In this document: piece by piece, positions 53,434 through 63,030 of the stretch | How positions within the stretch are numbered: position 1 is the stretch's first letter | How the letters are laid out: each line of letters opens with the position of its first letter | From: Sarcodiotheca gaudichaudii | Taxonomy: Eukaryota; Rhodophyta; Florideophyceae; Gigartinales; Solieriaceae | Reading direction: 5' to 3' | Length of the DNA: 64,000 nucleotides | NCBI GenBank assembly: GCA_032355985.1 | Contig: JAUKVZ010000002.1 | Coordinates: 558,001-622,000, forward strand | Program-made: the position numbers and the translations under genes | The notes under the pieces: generated by a model | What the model was told of the DNA's origin: nothing | Database searches by the model: none | Seen by the model: only the letters and a program-made list of their open reading frames with translations

Positions 53434-55809
53434 ATGATCTGGATCCGTCGGATCTCGCTGATTCTGCTCGTCGTGCTGATCTTCGTCGCGTCTGCGGGCG
53501 CACTGGGGCTGCGGCATGTGCTGCGATCGTCGCTGCCTCGGGAGATGGAGGATCTGCGCGTGGCAGGGATCTCGGCGCCCGTGTCGATCTCGCGGGATCG
53601 GCTGGGGACTCCCGTGATCAAGGGTCAGACCTTTGACGATGTGTGCTTCGGGCAGGGGTTCATCCACGGGCAGGAGCGGTTCTTTCAGATGGATCTGGCG
53701 CGCCGGTTCGCGGCCGGCGAGCTTTCGGCGCTGATCGGGCCGTCCATGCTGAATACGGATCGCGCCATGCGCCGGCATCGCTTCCGGCATGTGGCCGAGC
53801 AGGCGCTGGAGTCGCTGCCGAAGGCGCGACGGACGCAGCTCAAGCAGTACGCCAGAGGCGTCAACGCCGGGCTGAACGACCTGAAGGCGCGGCCGCCGGA
53901 GTATCTGCTGCTGCGCACGAAGCCAGAGCCCTGGACGGAGATCGATTCGCTGCTGGTCGTCTACACGATGTTCAACTCATTGAACTTCGATGCGCTCTAC
54001 GAAGAGGGTCGGGATGTGGCGCGGCGGGCGCTGGCGCCGGAGCTGCTTGCGTTCCTGACGCCTTCGGTGACGCGCTATGACGCGCCGATGATCGGGCCGC
54101 GATCGCCGGGCGACACGTACACACCGGCGCCGATTCCGGGTCCGGAGGTGATCGATCTGCGCGCGCCGGATGCGGATTCGACGATTGAAGGCGGGATCGA
54201 GATGCGCGAGGAGACGCCGGGCTCGAACAACTGGGCGGTTGCGGGAACGCGCACCGCGCATGGCGGCGCGATTCTCGCTGATGACATGCATCTTCCCTTG
54301 CGCGTGCCGGGGATCTGGCGGCATGATGAGCTGCGATGGGGCGACTCCTTTGCCGTCGGCGCGTCGCTGCCGGGTGTGCCCGGGATTGTGGTCGGCTCCA
54401 ATGGATCCATTGCCTGGGGATTCACCAATGTGATGGCGGATACGCAGGATCTGGTCGTCGTCGAAGTCGATCCTGAAGACGCCACGCGCTACCGGACGCC
54501 GGATGGCTGGGAAACATTTGAAGAGTCGATTGAAACCATCGACGTGCGCGGCATGCCTGCGCAGGAGACGACGCTGCGATCGACGCGATGGGGCGTCGTG
54601 ACGGGTCAGGATCCGGATGGACAACCCACCGTGATGCAATGGCCGGCGCTGATGCCGGAGATCTTCAATCTGCGCATCATTGATCTGGTGTTCGCGACGT
54701 CGCTGGAAGAGGGCGTCGAGATCGGCAGCGACTGGGTCGGGCCGTCGCAGAACATGTTGATCGCCGACGATCACGGGCGCATTGCCTGGGTGGTGACGGG
54801 CTGGCTGCCGCAGCGTGTCGGCTTTGATGGAACGGTTCCCGTGTCGTGGGCGGATGGCTCGAAACACTGGGCGGGCGGGCAGACGACGCGGCCGATGATC
54901 ATCGATCCGGCGGATGGCATGCTCTTTAGCGCGAACAATCGCACGGCGCCGCCTTCGATGTCAGACGCAATCGGACAATCGTGGGGTATGGGTTTTCGCG
55001 CGAAGCGAATCGAGGAGATGATCGAAGCCGGATCAGAACTGACGGAGCAGGATCTCTTTGAGATGCAGCTCGACACACGCGCCGAACTCATGGATTTCTA
55101 TCGCGATCTGATTCTCGAGCGCATCAGCGCGGACGATCCGGATGCGGCGCGCCGAAGCGCACGAGCGCTCGTTGAATCATGGGATGGACGCGCGGGCGTG
55201 GAATCCGTCGCGTTTCGATTCCTGCGCGGATTTCGCATCAAGCTGCATCAGGACATCATCATGCCGCTGACGGCGTCCTGCCAGGATGTGCAACGGGGCT
55301 TTCTGTTCAACTGGCTGAATCAGGAAGAGTCGGTGCGAAGGCTGATTGAAGAGGAGCCGATGCACATGCTCTCGCCCGACTACGAATCGTGGGACGATCT
55401 GATTGATTCGACGTATGACTGGACAATCGGAGCGATCGAAGACATCCGCCGCGAAAACGAAGGCGATGCGACATGGGGCGCGCGCAATCAAACGCGGATT
55501 CAACATCCGATCGCGCAAGGCGCACCGTGGCTTGGGTGGCTTTTGAATATGCGCGATGTCCCGGCTCCCGGATCATCGTCGACGGTGCGTGTGTCACGGC
55601 CGGGATATGGCGCCAGCCAGCGCCTGGTGGTCAGTCCGGGGAAAGAGAAGAACGCGATCTTTCAGTTGCCGACGGGCGTGTCGGGCCATCCGATGTCGCC
55701 GCACTACGGCGATCGGTATGAGGCGTGGGTCAAAGGCGCGCCGCAGCCATTGCTGTCAGGCGAGCCTGTGACTTCGTTTCAACTGCTGCCTTCGGCTGTC
55801 GGGCCGTAA
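53434..55809 (+). CDS. penicillin acylase-family Ntn hydrolase
   Basis: 791 residues from the ATG at 53434. Membrane anchor or signal at ~5-25. The alpha chain runs to a short spacer. The nucleophile is Ser264 in TPGSNNWAVAG, which would become the N-terminal residue of the beta chain after self-cleavage. HGQERFFQMDLARRFAAGEL near 85 and IAWGFTNVMADTQDLVV near 325 are typical alpha- and beta-chain motifs. The family hydrolyses amide bonds of beta-lactams, acyl-homoserine lactones or lipopeptides; specificity is not readable. It is divergent from the bifunctional-nuclease operon and convergent with the M64 gene. Confidence 0.9.
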   Translation: MIWIRRISLILLVVLIFVASAGALGLRHVLRSSLPREMEDLRVAGISAPVSISRDRLGTPVIKGQTFDDVCFGQGFIHGQERFFQMDLARRFAAGELSALIGPSMLNTDRAMRRHRFRHVAEQALESLPKARRTQLKQYARGVNAGLNDLKARPPEYLLLRTKPEPWTEIDSLLVVYTMFNSLNFDALYEEGRDVARRALAPELLAFLTPSVTRYDAPMIGPRSPGDTYTPAPIPGPEVIDLRAPDADSTIEGGIEMREETPGSNNWAVAGTRTAHGGAILADDMHLPLRVPGIWRHDELRWGDSFAVGASLPGVPGIVVGSNGSIAWGFTNVMADTQDLVVVEVDPEDATRYRTPDGWETFEESIETIDVRGMPAQETTLRSTRWGVVTGQDPDGQPTVMQWPALMPEIFNLRIIDLVFATSLEEGVEIGSDWVGPSQNMLIADDHGRIAWVVTGWLPQRVGFDGTVPVSWADGSKHWAGGQTTRPMIIDPADGMLFSANNRTAPPSMSDAIGQSWGMGFRAKRIEEMIEAGSELTEQDLFEMQLDTRAELMDFYRDLILERISADDPDAARRSARALVESWDGRAGVESVAFRFLRGFRIKLHQDIIMPLTASCQDVQRGFLFNWLNQEESVRRLIEEEPMHMLSPDYESWDDLIDSTYDWTIGAIEDIRRENEGDATWGARNQTRIQHPIAQGAPWLGWLLNMRDVPAPGSSSTVRVSRPGYGASQRLVVSPGKEKNAIFQLPTGVSGHPMSPHYGDRYEAWVKGAPQPLLSGEPVTSFQLLPSAVGP

Positions 55810-57261
55810 TCAGGTCCAGTTGCCGATGAGGATGGCGAGATCTTCGGAGCCGACAACGCCATCGCCATTGAGATCAGAGACGAGGCTGGCGCTTCCCCAT
55901 GTTCCGATGAGGATGGAAAGGTCGGCGGAGTTGACGACGCCATCGAAGTTCAGATCGCCGAGGCCGCCGGAGATGTTGACGCTCCAACTTCGCTGGCTTG
56001 TCATCCACAGATCACGTGCGGCTTCATCGCGCACATAACTGGTGGCGTCCTTGACGACGACATCAATCGTGTGCGATCCCAGCGACAGGCCGAGCGGGCC
56101 GATGGGGAGCGTCGTGCCATTCTCGCCGGGGATCACAACGTCATCGACAAGCCACGTCACACTGAGCGGCACGCCGACGATTTCGATCTCGATGGTGTCG
56201 CTGACTTCCAGCGGCGCGCCTGAGGGCGTGGCGCTGTCGATGGGATCGACAATGCGATAGAACTCGATGATGAGTCCTTCGATGGAGGGCGCATTGAACG
56301 GACGGAAGAGGTTGCGCATCTCCGAATCGGGCGTTGGGCGATACATGCCCTGCTCGCTGTAGTGGGCGCCTTCGTAAGTGGAGACGGGGCCGTCGCCGCC
56401 ATTGCCGGCGTCGCCGAGCCAGTTCGCCCATTTGGCGCCGAGGTTGGCCATCTGCGTTGCGTCGTAGATGGAGATGTTGCGCGTGTTGGGCTCGCCGCCC
56501 ATGTAGACCGTGGGGCCGCCGTAGTCGTACTCATCGGCGAGATTGCCAAGCGAATGGCCAAGCTCATGGATGGCGATCTCGGTGGCGGAGGAGTTTCCTC
56601 CGGCAAGGGTGCCTGCGTTGTTCGAGGGGTAGCCCACGCCGCCATACTTGGTGGAGTTGGCGACGCCGAGGACTTGATCCGCATCCGGCGCGACGCCTGC
56701 AAACTGGTACGCCTTGAAGACGCTCATGCACAGCGCGCGTTCGGTGCCGCCGCACCAGAACGCCATGTCCAGCGCGGTGTTCCTGAAGATGCCCTGCGTG
56801 GGATCGTTGTCGACACCTGACTCGGCGCTGACGACATCGACGCGATGGACGTTGAACAGCGGAGCGTAGGCTGAGAACGGAAACTTGGCGAAGAGATCGC
56901 CGCGCGCGTTGTCGACGTGCGTTGCGTAATCGCCAAGGTCGCCTGCGGTGTAGCCATCGCCGACGAAGACGAGGTCGATTCGATTGTTTACGTGCCCGTT
57001 GTCGACGAGGGTGGTGAATGCCGTGCCGCCGCGCTGCACTGCATGAAGCGCCGGGTCATAGGGCATGGGCTCGGCCACAAAGGGGCCGCCGCCGAGCTGG
57101 CCGGTCTCATCAATCGGATGGCAGGCGTAGGCGACGATGGGCTCGGTGGTGAGTTGGGTGAAGATCTTCTGCCGTCGCGCTTCAACCGAATCCTCGGCAT
57201 GGGCGAGACTGACGGCGCAGCCAAGGGTTGCGAACATGGCAAGGGAGGCGCGGATCTTCAT
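55810..57261 (-). CDS. M64-type (IgA peptidase-like) zinc protease with two dockerin-like repeats
   Basis: 483 residues; signal peptide 1-22 (ending AHA). The M64 zinc site HELGHSLGNLADEY has H232, E233 and H236. NNRIDLVFVGDGYTAGDL near 92-110 is the family's N-terminal signature. A beta domain (~330-420) precedes two dockerin-like repeats (NFDGVVNSADLSILIGTW and DLNGDGVVGSEDLAILIGNW), without the bracketing cysteines of the other tails, ending at W-T. GGAG lies 9 bases before the ATG. Tandem paralogue of the gene at 57373-58797. Confidence 0.85.
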   Translation of the reverse strand: MKIRASLAMFATLGCAVSLAHAEDSVEARRQKIFTQLTTEPIVAYACHPIDETGQLGGGPFVAEPMPYDPALHAVQRGGTAFTTLVDNGHVNNRIDLVFVGDGYTAGDLGDYATHVDNARGDLFAKFPFSAYAPLFNVHRVDVVSAESGVDNDPTQGIFRNTALDMAFWCGGTERALCMSVFKAYQFAGVAPDADQVLGVANSTKYGGVGYPSNNAGTLAGGNSSATEIAIHELGHSLGNLADEYDYGGPTVYMGGEPNTRNISIYDATQMANLGAKWANWLGDAGNGGDGPVSTYEGAHYSEQGMYRPTPDSEMRNLFRPFNAPSIEGLIIEFYRIVDPIDSATPSGAPLEVSDTIEIEIVGVPLSVTWLVDDVVIPGENGTTLPIGPLGLSLGSHTIDVVVKDATSYVRDEAARDLWMTSQRSWSVNISGGLGDLNFDGVVNSADLSILIGTWGSASLVSDLNGDGVVGSEDLAILIGNWT

Positions 57262-57372
57262 CTGGTTGGCTCCGGAGGAACGGGGTTGCGGCTACAGCCC
57301 ACGACGACGTTTCGCCGCAACCATCTGATCAACTGCATACCAGCCTAAGCCTCCTGCGGCCCGGCACAAGAC

Positions 57373-58797
57373 CTAATCCGGGGAGTCTGCGTCCCAAAGC
57401 GAGAGAAGGAAGGCGATATCGAGGGCGTCGACGATCCCATCTCCGCTCAGATCCGCCGGCGACCCGTTTTCGCCCCATGCCGCCAACAGGATCGCCAGAT
57501 CCGCGGCGCCGATGGAGCCGTCGCCATCGAGATCGCCGGCGCGCGAAGCCGCACGAAATCGCCACGTTCGCTCGCTGGTCATGAGGATCGCCCGGGCGCT
57601 TTCATCGCGGACGAGCTGGGTGTCATCACGCACGACGACGCGCAGCTCGTGTTCACCGGGTTCGAGATTGAGTGCGCTCGAATCAAGCGTGGCGCCGGAT
57701 GCGCCTTCGATGCGCTGGCCGTCGATGAACCACTCGATGGTCAGGCCGGGATGGGCGATGTCGACGGTGTGCGGCCCGGCGTCGATGATGTTGGCGGTTG
57801 AGGGCGAGACGCCGTCGATCGGGTCGACGATTCGATACATCTCGATGATGAGCGCCTCGACGGATGGCGCATTGAATGGTTTGCCGAGGGATCGCATTTT
57901 GGAGTTGCGCGAGGGGCGAAAGAGGCCTGCGGCGCTGTAGCCGGCGCCTTCGTAGGCGCTGACGACGCCATCGAGCCCTGTCGCGCCGAGCCAGCGGGCC
58001 CATTTGACGCCGGTCGCTTCCAGCGCATCTCGATCATGGATTGAGAGGTTCGCGTCCATTGGCTCATCGCCGGAGAAGTTGGCGACGCCGCCGTAGTCGT
58101 ATTCATCGCCAAGCTCGCCGAAACTGTGGCCGAACTCGTGGAGGGCGAGCTCTGCGCTGGATTCGTGGCCGCCGGACATGGTGGCGAGATTGCTGTAGCG
58201 ATAGCCGGCGCCGCCATATTTGTCGGAGTTGGCGATGGCGATGAGCTGCTCGAACGCAGGCGCGTAGGCGGCGTAGGTGTACGCGCGGCTGACGCTGGCG
58301 CACAGCAGGCGCTCCGTGCCGCTGCACCAGAAGCCCATCTTCAGTGGCGTGTCGCGCATCACGCCTTGTGATGGATCGCCATCGACGCCGGACTCGGGTG
58401 AGATGATGTCGACGCGATGAACATTAAAGAGCGGCGCGTATTCGGCCAGTGGCGTCTGGGCGAAGAGGGCGTTGACAGCGCTCTCTGCGTGCTGGGCGAA
58501 AAGGGATTGCTCCTGGAGCGTGTAGCCATCGCCGAGCAGGACGATGTCGATGCGATTGGACGTGGGGCCATTGTTTCGAATGGTGGTGGAGGAGACGTCG
58601 CCGCGCTGGATGGTGGGGATGTCGGTGATATCGACGGGCACGGCCCGGGCGCCGCCGGAGAGGGCGCCGGATCCATCGCAATGGCAGGCATAGCGCAGAT
58701 CGGCCTGCGGCGGCTGCTTCGGCGCATCGGTCTGAGCCGTCACCTGGGCGCAGAGACCCAGGCAGGCGAAACCGATGGCCCTGATCACACATCTCAT
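57373..58797 (-). CDS. M64-type (IgA peptidase-like) zinc protease with dockerin-like repeats, paralogue
   Basis: 474 residues from the ATG at 58797, with AGAGG about 9 bases upstream; an ATG 33 bases earlier is in frame but lacks it. Signal peptide ~1-22. Zinc site HEFGHSFGELGDEY and the same SNRIDIVLLGDGYTLQEQ signature as the neighbour. The C-terminus again has two dockerin-like repeats (DLDGDGSIGAADLAILLAAW, DLSGDGIVDALDIAFLLSLW) without a terminal cysteine. The pair most likely arose by tandem duplication. These may be secreted proteases. Confidence 0.85.
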   Translation of the reverse strand: MRCVIRAIGFACLGLCAQVTAQTDAPKQPPQADLRYACHCDGSGALSGGARAVPVDITDIPTIQRGDVSSTTIRNNGPTSNRIDIVLLGDGYTLQEQSLFAQHAESAVNALFAQTPLAEYAPLFNVHRVDIISPESGVDGDPSQGVMRDTPLKMGFWCSGTERLLCASVSRAYTYAAYAPAFEQLIAIANSDKYGGAGYRYSNLATMSGGHESSAELALHEFGHSFGELGDEYDYGGVANFSGDEPMDANLSIHDRDALEATGVKWARWLGATGLDGVVSAYEGAGYSAAGLFRPSRNSKMRSLGKPFNAPSVEALIIEMYRIVDPIDGVSPSTANIIDAGPHTVDIAHPGLTIEWFIDGQRIEGASGATLDSSALNLEPGEHELRVVVRDDTQLVRDESARAILMTSERTWRFRAASRAGDLDGDGSIGAADLAILLAAWGENGSPADLSGDGIVDALDIAFLLSLWDADSPD

Positions 58798-58968
58798 GCT
58801 GCGAACCTCTCCTCCGACGAGCCCACCCATCGCCCGCCTTCCGATGCGTTCAATCTAGAGCGGAGAAGTCCCTACGCAACGGACAGGCGGCGCCTTCGGC
58901 GCAGGCGGCAGGATCGGAAGGCTGGTCAGTCCGGCTGGGGAATGTGGGCAAATCGCCGGCGAGAGCAA

Positions 58969-59676
58969 TCAGTCGCGGCGCGAAGCAGCTTCGATCCGGC
59001 TGGCCTGCGGCTGGGGCAATCGCCCCTCCAGATGGCTGAGCAGCCACGGGGCGAAGGCATCCTTGGAGATCGCGCCGGGGGTTTCGTCGGCGATGCCCGT
59101 CGAATCAAGGAGCCAGGCGTGGATGCCCTGAGCGTCCATGGTCTCGAGCGGGTTGGCGACGAGAAGGTCCAGGCCCTTGCGCTGGAGTTTGCTTCGGGCG
59201 GATTCCATCAGGCGATCTTCCCGCTCCAGAGCGAAACCGACGAAGAGCTGATCCGGGCGGCGTCTTTCGGCGGCTTCGGCCAGCAGATCGGGCGTGGCCT
59301 CAAGATCAAGGGTCATATGCCCCGGAGTGCGTCGAATTTTGACGGCTTCAGGGTCGGAGACGCCCTTTGGGGGCACGGGGCGGTAGTCGGCGACGGCGGC
59401 GGCCATGACGAGGCAGTCGCAGTTTGGCGCGTGCTCGGCGAGGAGAGCCTGGAGGTCTGCCGTCGTCCGGAACCGATGGACGTCGATTTGCGTACCCTCA
59501 CAGGCCAGGGATGTGGGTCCGAGTAGGAGCGTGACCTCCCATCCTCTGCGGGTGGCCTCATCAGCGAGATTGACGCCGAGCCTTCCGGAGGAGCGATTGC
59601 CGAGGTATCGCACGGCGTCGATGGGCTCGTGCGTAGGCCCTGCGGTGATGAGCAGTCTGGGAGTTGAGCCGTTCAC
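58969..59676 (-). CDS. coaB: phosphopantothenoylcysteine synthetase domain protein (stand-alone CoaB)
   Basis: 235 residues of the DFP/CoaB family: LLITAGPTHEPIDAVRYLGN, SSGRLGVNLADEATRRG, VMAAAVADYRP, PDLLAEAA and VGFALE. It joins cysteine to 4'-phosphopantothenate in CoA synthesis, with CTP in bacteria. In most bacteria CoaB is fused to the decarboxylase CoaC; here no CoaC part precedes it. Start chosen as the GTG at 59676 because homology begins there and TAATAT at 59685-59690 sits 8 bases upstream, giving a leaderless message; an ATG at 59793 is an alternative. Confidence 0.82.
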   Translation of the reverse strand: MNGSTPRLLITAGPTHEPIDAVRYLGNRSSGRLGVNLADEATRRGWEVTLLLGPTSLACEGTQIDVHRFRTTADLQALLAEHAPNCDCLVMAAAVADYRPVPPKGVSDPEAVKIRRTPGHMTLDLEATPDLLAEAAERRRPDQLFVGFALEREDRLMESARSKLQRKGLDLLVANPLETMDAQGIHAWLLDSTGIADETPGAISKDAFAPWLLSHLEGRLPQPQASRIEAASRRD

Positions 59677-59684
59677 GGAGGTCA

Positions 59685-59690
59685 ATATTA
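59685..59690 (-). promoter_or_regulatory. -10 box (TAATAT), leaderless coaB
   Basis: TAATAT on the minus strand ends 8 bases before the GTG of coaB. No Shine-Dalgarno is present. Confidence 0.4.
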
Positions 59691-59900
59691 GAAGGATCGG
59701 GCGAGAGCCGCGCCGCCCTGCGCGCGTGAGATCGTCATCAATCCTTGAGATCGGGACCCGACGAGGTTTGATGGTGTCGGCGCGGGTCAGCATAATGCGA
59801 GCAACGGAGGCGCGAGGGGCTGCAACGGGCTCCTTAGGCAGGGTGAGGGGACGCGCCGCACTTCACAATCAGGCAGACGACTGATCAGAGCAGAGTGGTT

Positions 59901-61625
59901 ATGGCGCGATCGCGGAAAAAACTGGGAGAGATACTCGTCAAGATGGGCGTGGCTTCTCCGGAAGATGTGGAGAAGGCGGCGACCATCGCCAAGGGCGCGG
60001 GCAAGCGCATTGGCGAGGCGATGGTCGAGGCAGGCTTCGCGAAGGAAGAACATGTCTCGATGGCGCTGGCTGCGCAGTTCGGGCTGGACTTCGTCGATCT
60101 GAAGGATGAAGCCGTCGCCGCGCAGATCGATACGGATCTCATTCCCGAAGATCTGATGCGCAAGCACATCATCCTGCCGATGGGCAAGGCGAACGGACGC
60201 CTGCAGCTCATCGTGCATGATCCGATGGATCTGGAGCTGCTGGACATGCTTCGCTTCCGCCTCAACACCGAGGTGGATCCGAAGATCGCGCCCAAGTCGC
60301 GCATCAAGTATGTGATGGATCAGCAGGGCTCGGGCAGCGGCGAGCCGCGGATGGTCGAAGCGGATGAGTCGCTGATCTCCGAATCGATCGATCGCTCGCT
60401 GGACAAGTCCGTCGACGCGTCGATCGATCGCAAGGCGGACGACGCGCCGATCGTCAAGCTGTGCAATCGCATCCTTATTGAAGCGGTGCGCATGCGGGCG
60501 TCGGACGTCCACATCGAACCGATGGGCAATCGCGTGCGTCTGCGCTATCGCATCGACGGCGTGTGCATCGAGCGCGACAACCTGCCCAAGCGCATGCAGA
60601 ACGCGGTGCTCGCCCGATTCAAGCTGATGGCGGGCATCAATATCTCCGAGAAGCGCGTGCCGCAGGATGGCCGCATCAAGCTGCCCGTGGATGAGTCGAC
60701 GATCGACTTTCGTGTGTCATCCTGCCCGGCGTACCACGGCGAATCGATCGTGCTTCGTATTCTGCGGCCCGAGTCGGTGCGCATCGGTCTCGAGAACATC
60801 GGCTTTGAGCAAGACAATCTCGAGATATTCAATCGCATCATCCGGCGCCCTAACGGCATCTTCCTTGTCACCGGCCCGACGGGTTCGGGTAAGACGACGA
60901 CGCTCTATTCAGCGCTGGATGTGTTGAATCGGCCGGACAAGAAGATCATCACGGCTGAGGATCCGATTGAATACGCATTCGCCGGCATCAATCAGTGCCA
61001 GGTGCGCGAATCGATCGGGCTCGACTTCTCGAGCATCCTTCGCTCGATGCTTCGCCAGGCGCCGAACATCATTCTGGTCGGTGAAATTCGAGACAAGGAA
61101 GTGGCGGAAGTCGCGATTCAGGCGGCGCTGACGGGCCACCTCGTGTTCTCCACGCTCCATACGAATGATGCGCCAAGCGCCATCACGCGACTCGTGGATA
61201 TGGGTGTGAAGCCCTTCCTCGTGGCGTCGTCGATTCAGGCGGTGCTGGCGCAGCGACTGATTCGCGTGCTGTGCCCCAAGTGCAAGGAGCCGGATCCCAC
61301 GCCGGATCCCAAGTTCCTCGCACTGACAGGCATCAGCAAGGAAGAGCAGGCGCAAGGCAACATTATGAAGGCGGTCGGTTGCGAGGCATGCGGCGGCGCG
61401 GGCTACAAGGGCCGGCGCGCGATCTTTGAGCTGATGGTGATGACCTCGCAGGTGCGCGAGCTGGCGTTCAATCAGGCGCCGGTGCTCGACATTCGCAGAG
61501 CGGCCGTCGCCGGCGGCATGCGAACCATGATTCACGACGGCAAGATCAAGATCCTGCGCGGCGACACGACGCCCAACGAAATCGCGCGCATCGTGCAGGC
61601 GGAAGGGATGGAGGCGGCGGTCTGA
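59901..61625 (+). CDS. pilB: type IV pilus/type II secretion assembly ATPase (PilB/GspE)
   Basis: 574 residues from the ATG at 59901. An N-terminal MshEN/GspE-N domain (KLGEILVKMGVASPEDVEKA) may bind c-di-GMP, as in related ATPases. The ATPase core has ASDVHIEP, Walker A GPTGSGKTTT (325-334), the Asp box ITAEDPIEY, Walker B IILVGEIRD and the His box LVFSTLHTNDA. The tetracysteine zinc motif CPKCKE...CEACGG near 460-500 is intact. It powers pilus or pseudopilus assembly. First of three adjacent secretion ATPase genes. Confidence 0.93.
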   Translation: MARSRKKLGEILVKMGVASPEDVEKAATIAKGAGKRIGEAMVEAGFAKEEHVSMALAAQFGLDFVDLKDEAVAAQIDTDLIPEDLMRKHIILPMGKANGRLQLIVHDPMDLELLDMLRFRLNTEVDPKIAPKSRIKYVMDQQGSGSGEPRMVEADESLISESIDRSLDKSVDASIDRKADDAPIVKLCNRILIEAVRMRASDVHIEPMGNRVRLRYRIDGVCIERDNLPKRMQNAVLARFKLMAGINISEKRVPQDGRIKLPVDESTIDFRVSSCPAYHGESIVLRILRPESVRIGLENIGFEQDNLEIFNRIIRRPNGIFLVTGPTGSGKTTTLYSALDVLNRPDKKIITAEDPIEYAFAGINQCQVRESIGLDFSSILRSMLRQAPNIILVGEIRDKEVAEVAIQAALTGHLVFSTLHTNDAPSAITRLVDMGVKPFLVASSIQAVLAQRLIRVLCPKCKEPDPTPDPKFLALTGISKEEQAQGNIMKAVGCEACGGAGYKGRRAIFELMVMTSQVRELAFNQAPVLDIRRAAVAGGMRTMIHDGKIKILRGDTTPNEIARIVQAEGMEAAV

Positions 61626-61678
61626 GGCCGCGGACTCATCCACCGGTGACTGAACGAAGGGATTGAGGAGAGGATTTC

Positions 61679-62806
61679 ATGTCCAGTATGCAGATCGATC
61701 GACTGCTCGACACTGTCGTCAAGACGGGGGCGAGCGATCTTCATCTGACGACGGGGCGCCCCCCCACACTGCGCCTGCACGGCGGGCTGCGCAATCTGCA
61801 GACCAAGGTGCTGGACGCCGACGACCTGGTCGCGCTGATGAAGTCCATCACTCCTGAGCGCAATCAGCAGGAGCTGCAGGAAGAGGGCGGCACCGACTTT
61901 GGTTTCGCATATGGCACCAAGGCGCGATTTCGCGTGTCGGTCTTCCGGCAGCGCGGCGATCTGGCGGTCGTCTGCCGCCAGATTCCCAATGAGCTGCTGA
62001 CGTTCGAGCAGATCGGCCTGCCGGAGATGACGAAGGAGCTGATCCGGCGTCCTCGAGGCATGTTCCTCGTGACGGGCCCGACGGGCTCGGGCAAGACGAC
62101 ATCGCTGGCGACGATGATCGACTATGTGAATCAGTCCTACGACCGGCACATCATCACGATGGAAGATCCGATCGAGTACTACCACCAGCACAAGAAGTCG
62201 ATCGTGAATCAGCGCGAGGTGGGCTCGGATGTGCCCAACTTCGCCGAGGCTCTGCGTCGAGCTTTGCGTCAGGATCCGGATGTGATCCTGGTGGGTGAAA
62301 TGCGAGATCTCGAGACGATCGAGGCGGCCGTGCGAGCGGCCGAGACGGGCCACCTCGTGTTCGGCACGCTGCACACGACTGGCGCCGCCAAGACGATCGA
62401 TCGTCTGGTGGACGCCTTCCCGGTGACGCAGCAGAATCAGATTCGCGTCCAGCTCTCGACCGCCCTGATCGGGGTGCTGAGCCAGGCGTTGCTGACCCGC
62501 GTGGATACGAAGGGCATGGTGGCGGCGTACGAGTTCCTCGTGGTGACGCCGGCCATCGCCAACCTCATCCGTGACAACAAATCATTCCGCATCGACTCGG
62601 CGATCCAGACGGGCAAGAAGTTCGGCATGCAGCTTCTGGATGATCACCTCTGGAATCTGTACGAGCGGGGGATGATCGCGGCGGAGGAGATGATCGACAA
62701 GGGCAAAAACCCCGCGGCTCTGGCGGACAAGGTCCACAAGGTGGGCGGCCAGGTTGGCCGGGCGGAGTTCGACATCGACGACGAAGGCCACGCCGCGGAA
62801 GACTGA
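61679..62806 (+). CDS. pilT: pilus retraction ATPase PilT
   Basis: 375 residues. ATG at 61679 with GAGGAGAGG upstream. SDLHLTTGRPPTLRLHG near the start; Walker A GPTGSGKTTS (133-142), Asp box ITMEDPIEYYH, Walker B VILVGEMRD and His box LVFGTLHTTGA. The PilT C-terminal region is present but lacks the textbook AIRNLIRE, having AIANLIRDNKS instead. It drives pilus retraction. 53 bases after pilB in the same direction, so one operon. Confidence 0.93.
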   Translation: MSSMQIDRLLDTVVKTGASDLHLTTGRPPTLRLHGGLRNLQTKVLDADDLVALMKSITPERNQQELQEEGGTDFGFAYGTKARFRVSVFRQRGDLAVVCRQIPNELLTFEQIGLPEMTKELIRRPRGMFLVTGPTGSGKTTSLATMIDYVNQSYDRHIITMEDPIEYYHQHKKSIVNQREVGSDVPNFAEALRRALRQDPDVILVGEMRDLETIEAAVRAAETGHLVFGTLHTTGAAKTIDRLVDAFPVTQQNQIRVQLSTALIGVLSQALLTRVDTKGMVAAYEFLVVTPAIANLIRDNKSFRIDSAIQTGKKFGMQLLDDHLWNLYERGMIAAEEMIDKGKNPAALADKVHKVGGQVGRAEFDIDDEGHAAED

Positions 62807-62860
62807 TCCGGGGCCCGATCGCACCCTTCGGGGCGCTGGACAGGGACGTCCAATAACACA

Positions 62861-62904
62861 ACCCGGGCTTCAACGCCGACGCATTTGTGTATTGAAATCC
62901 GGGT
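62861..62904 (+). terminator. stem-loop after pilT
   Basis: ACCCGG and TTCAA (62861-62873) pair with TTGAA and CCGGGT (62892-62904) across one symmetrical 2-base internal loop. No T-run follows; it may attenuate or process the pilT transcript. Confidence 0.4.
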
Positions 62905-62933
62905 GTCCAAACGATCTGATCCGCCAGAACTCG

Positions 62934-62962
62934 TTGTTTTGGCGGAACTACGTCTTTATGCT
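62934..62962 (+). promoter_or_regulatory. candidate promoter for the second pilB
   Basis: TTGTTT (62934-62939) and TATGCT (62957-62962) have 17-base spacing. A 7-bp hairpin (62979-62985 with 62991-62997) lies in the resulting leader. Confidence 0.5.
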
Positions 62963-63030
62963 TCTCGAAGCGTAAGTAGGCGAAGTCGCTCTTCGCCACC
63001 GCTGCGTTTCGGATGGAGTTCCGAAAACCG

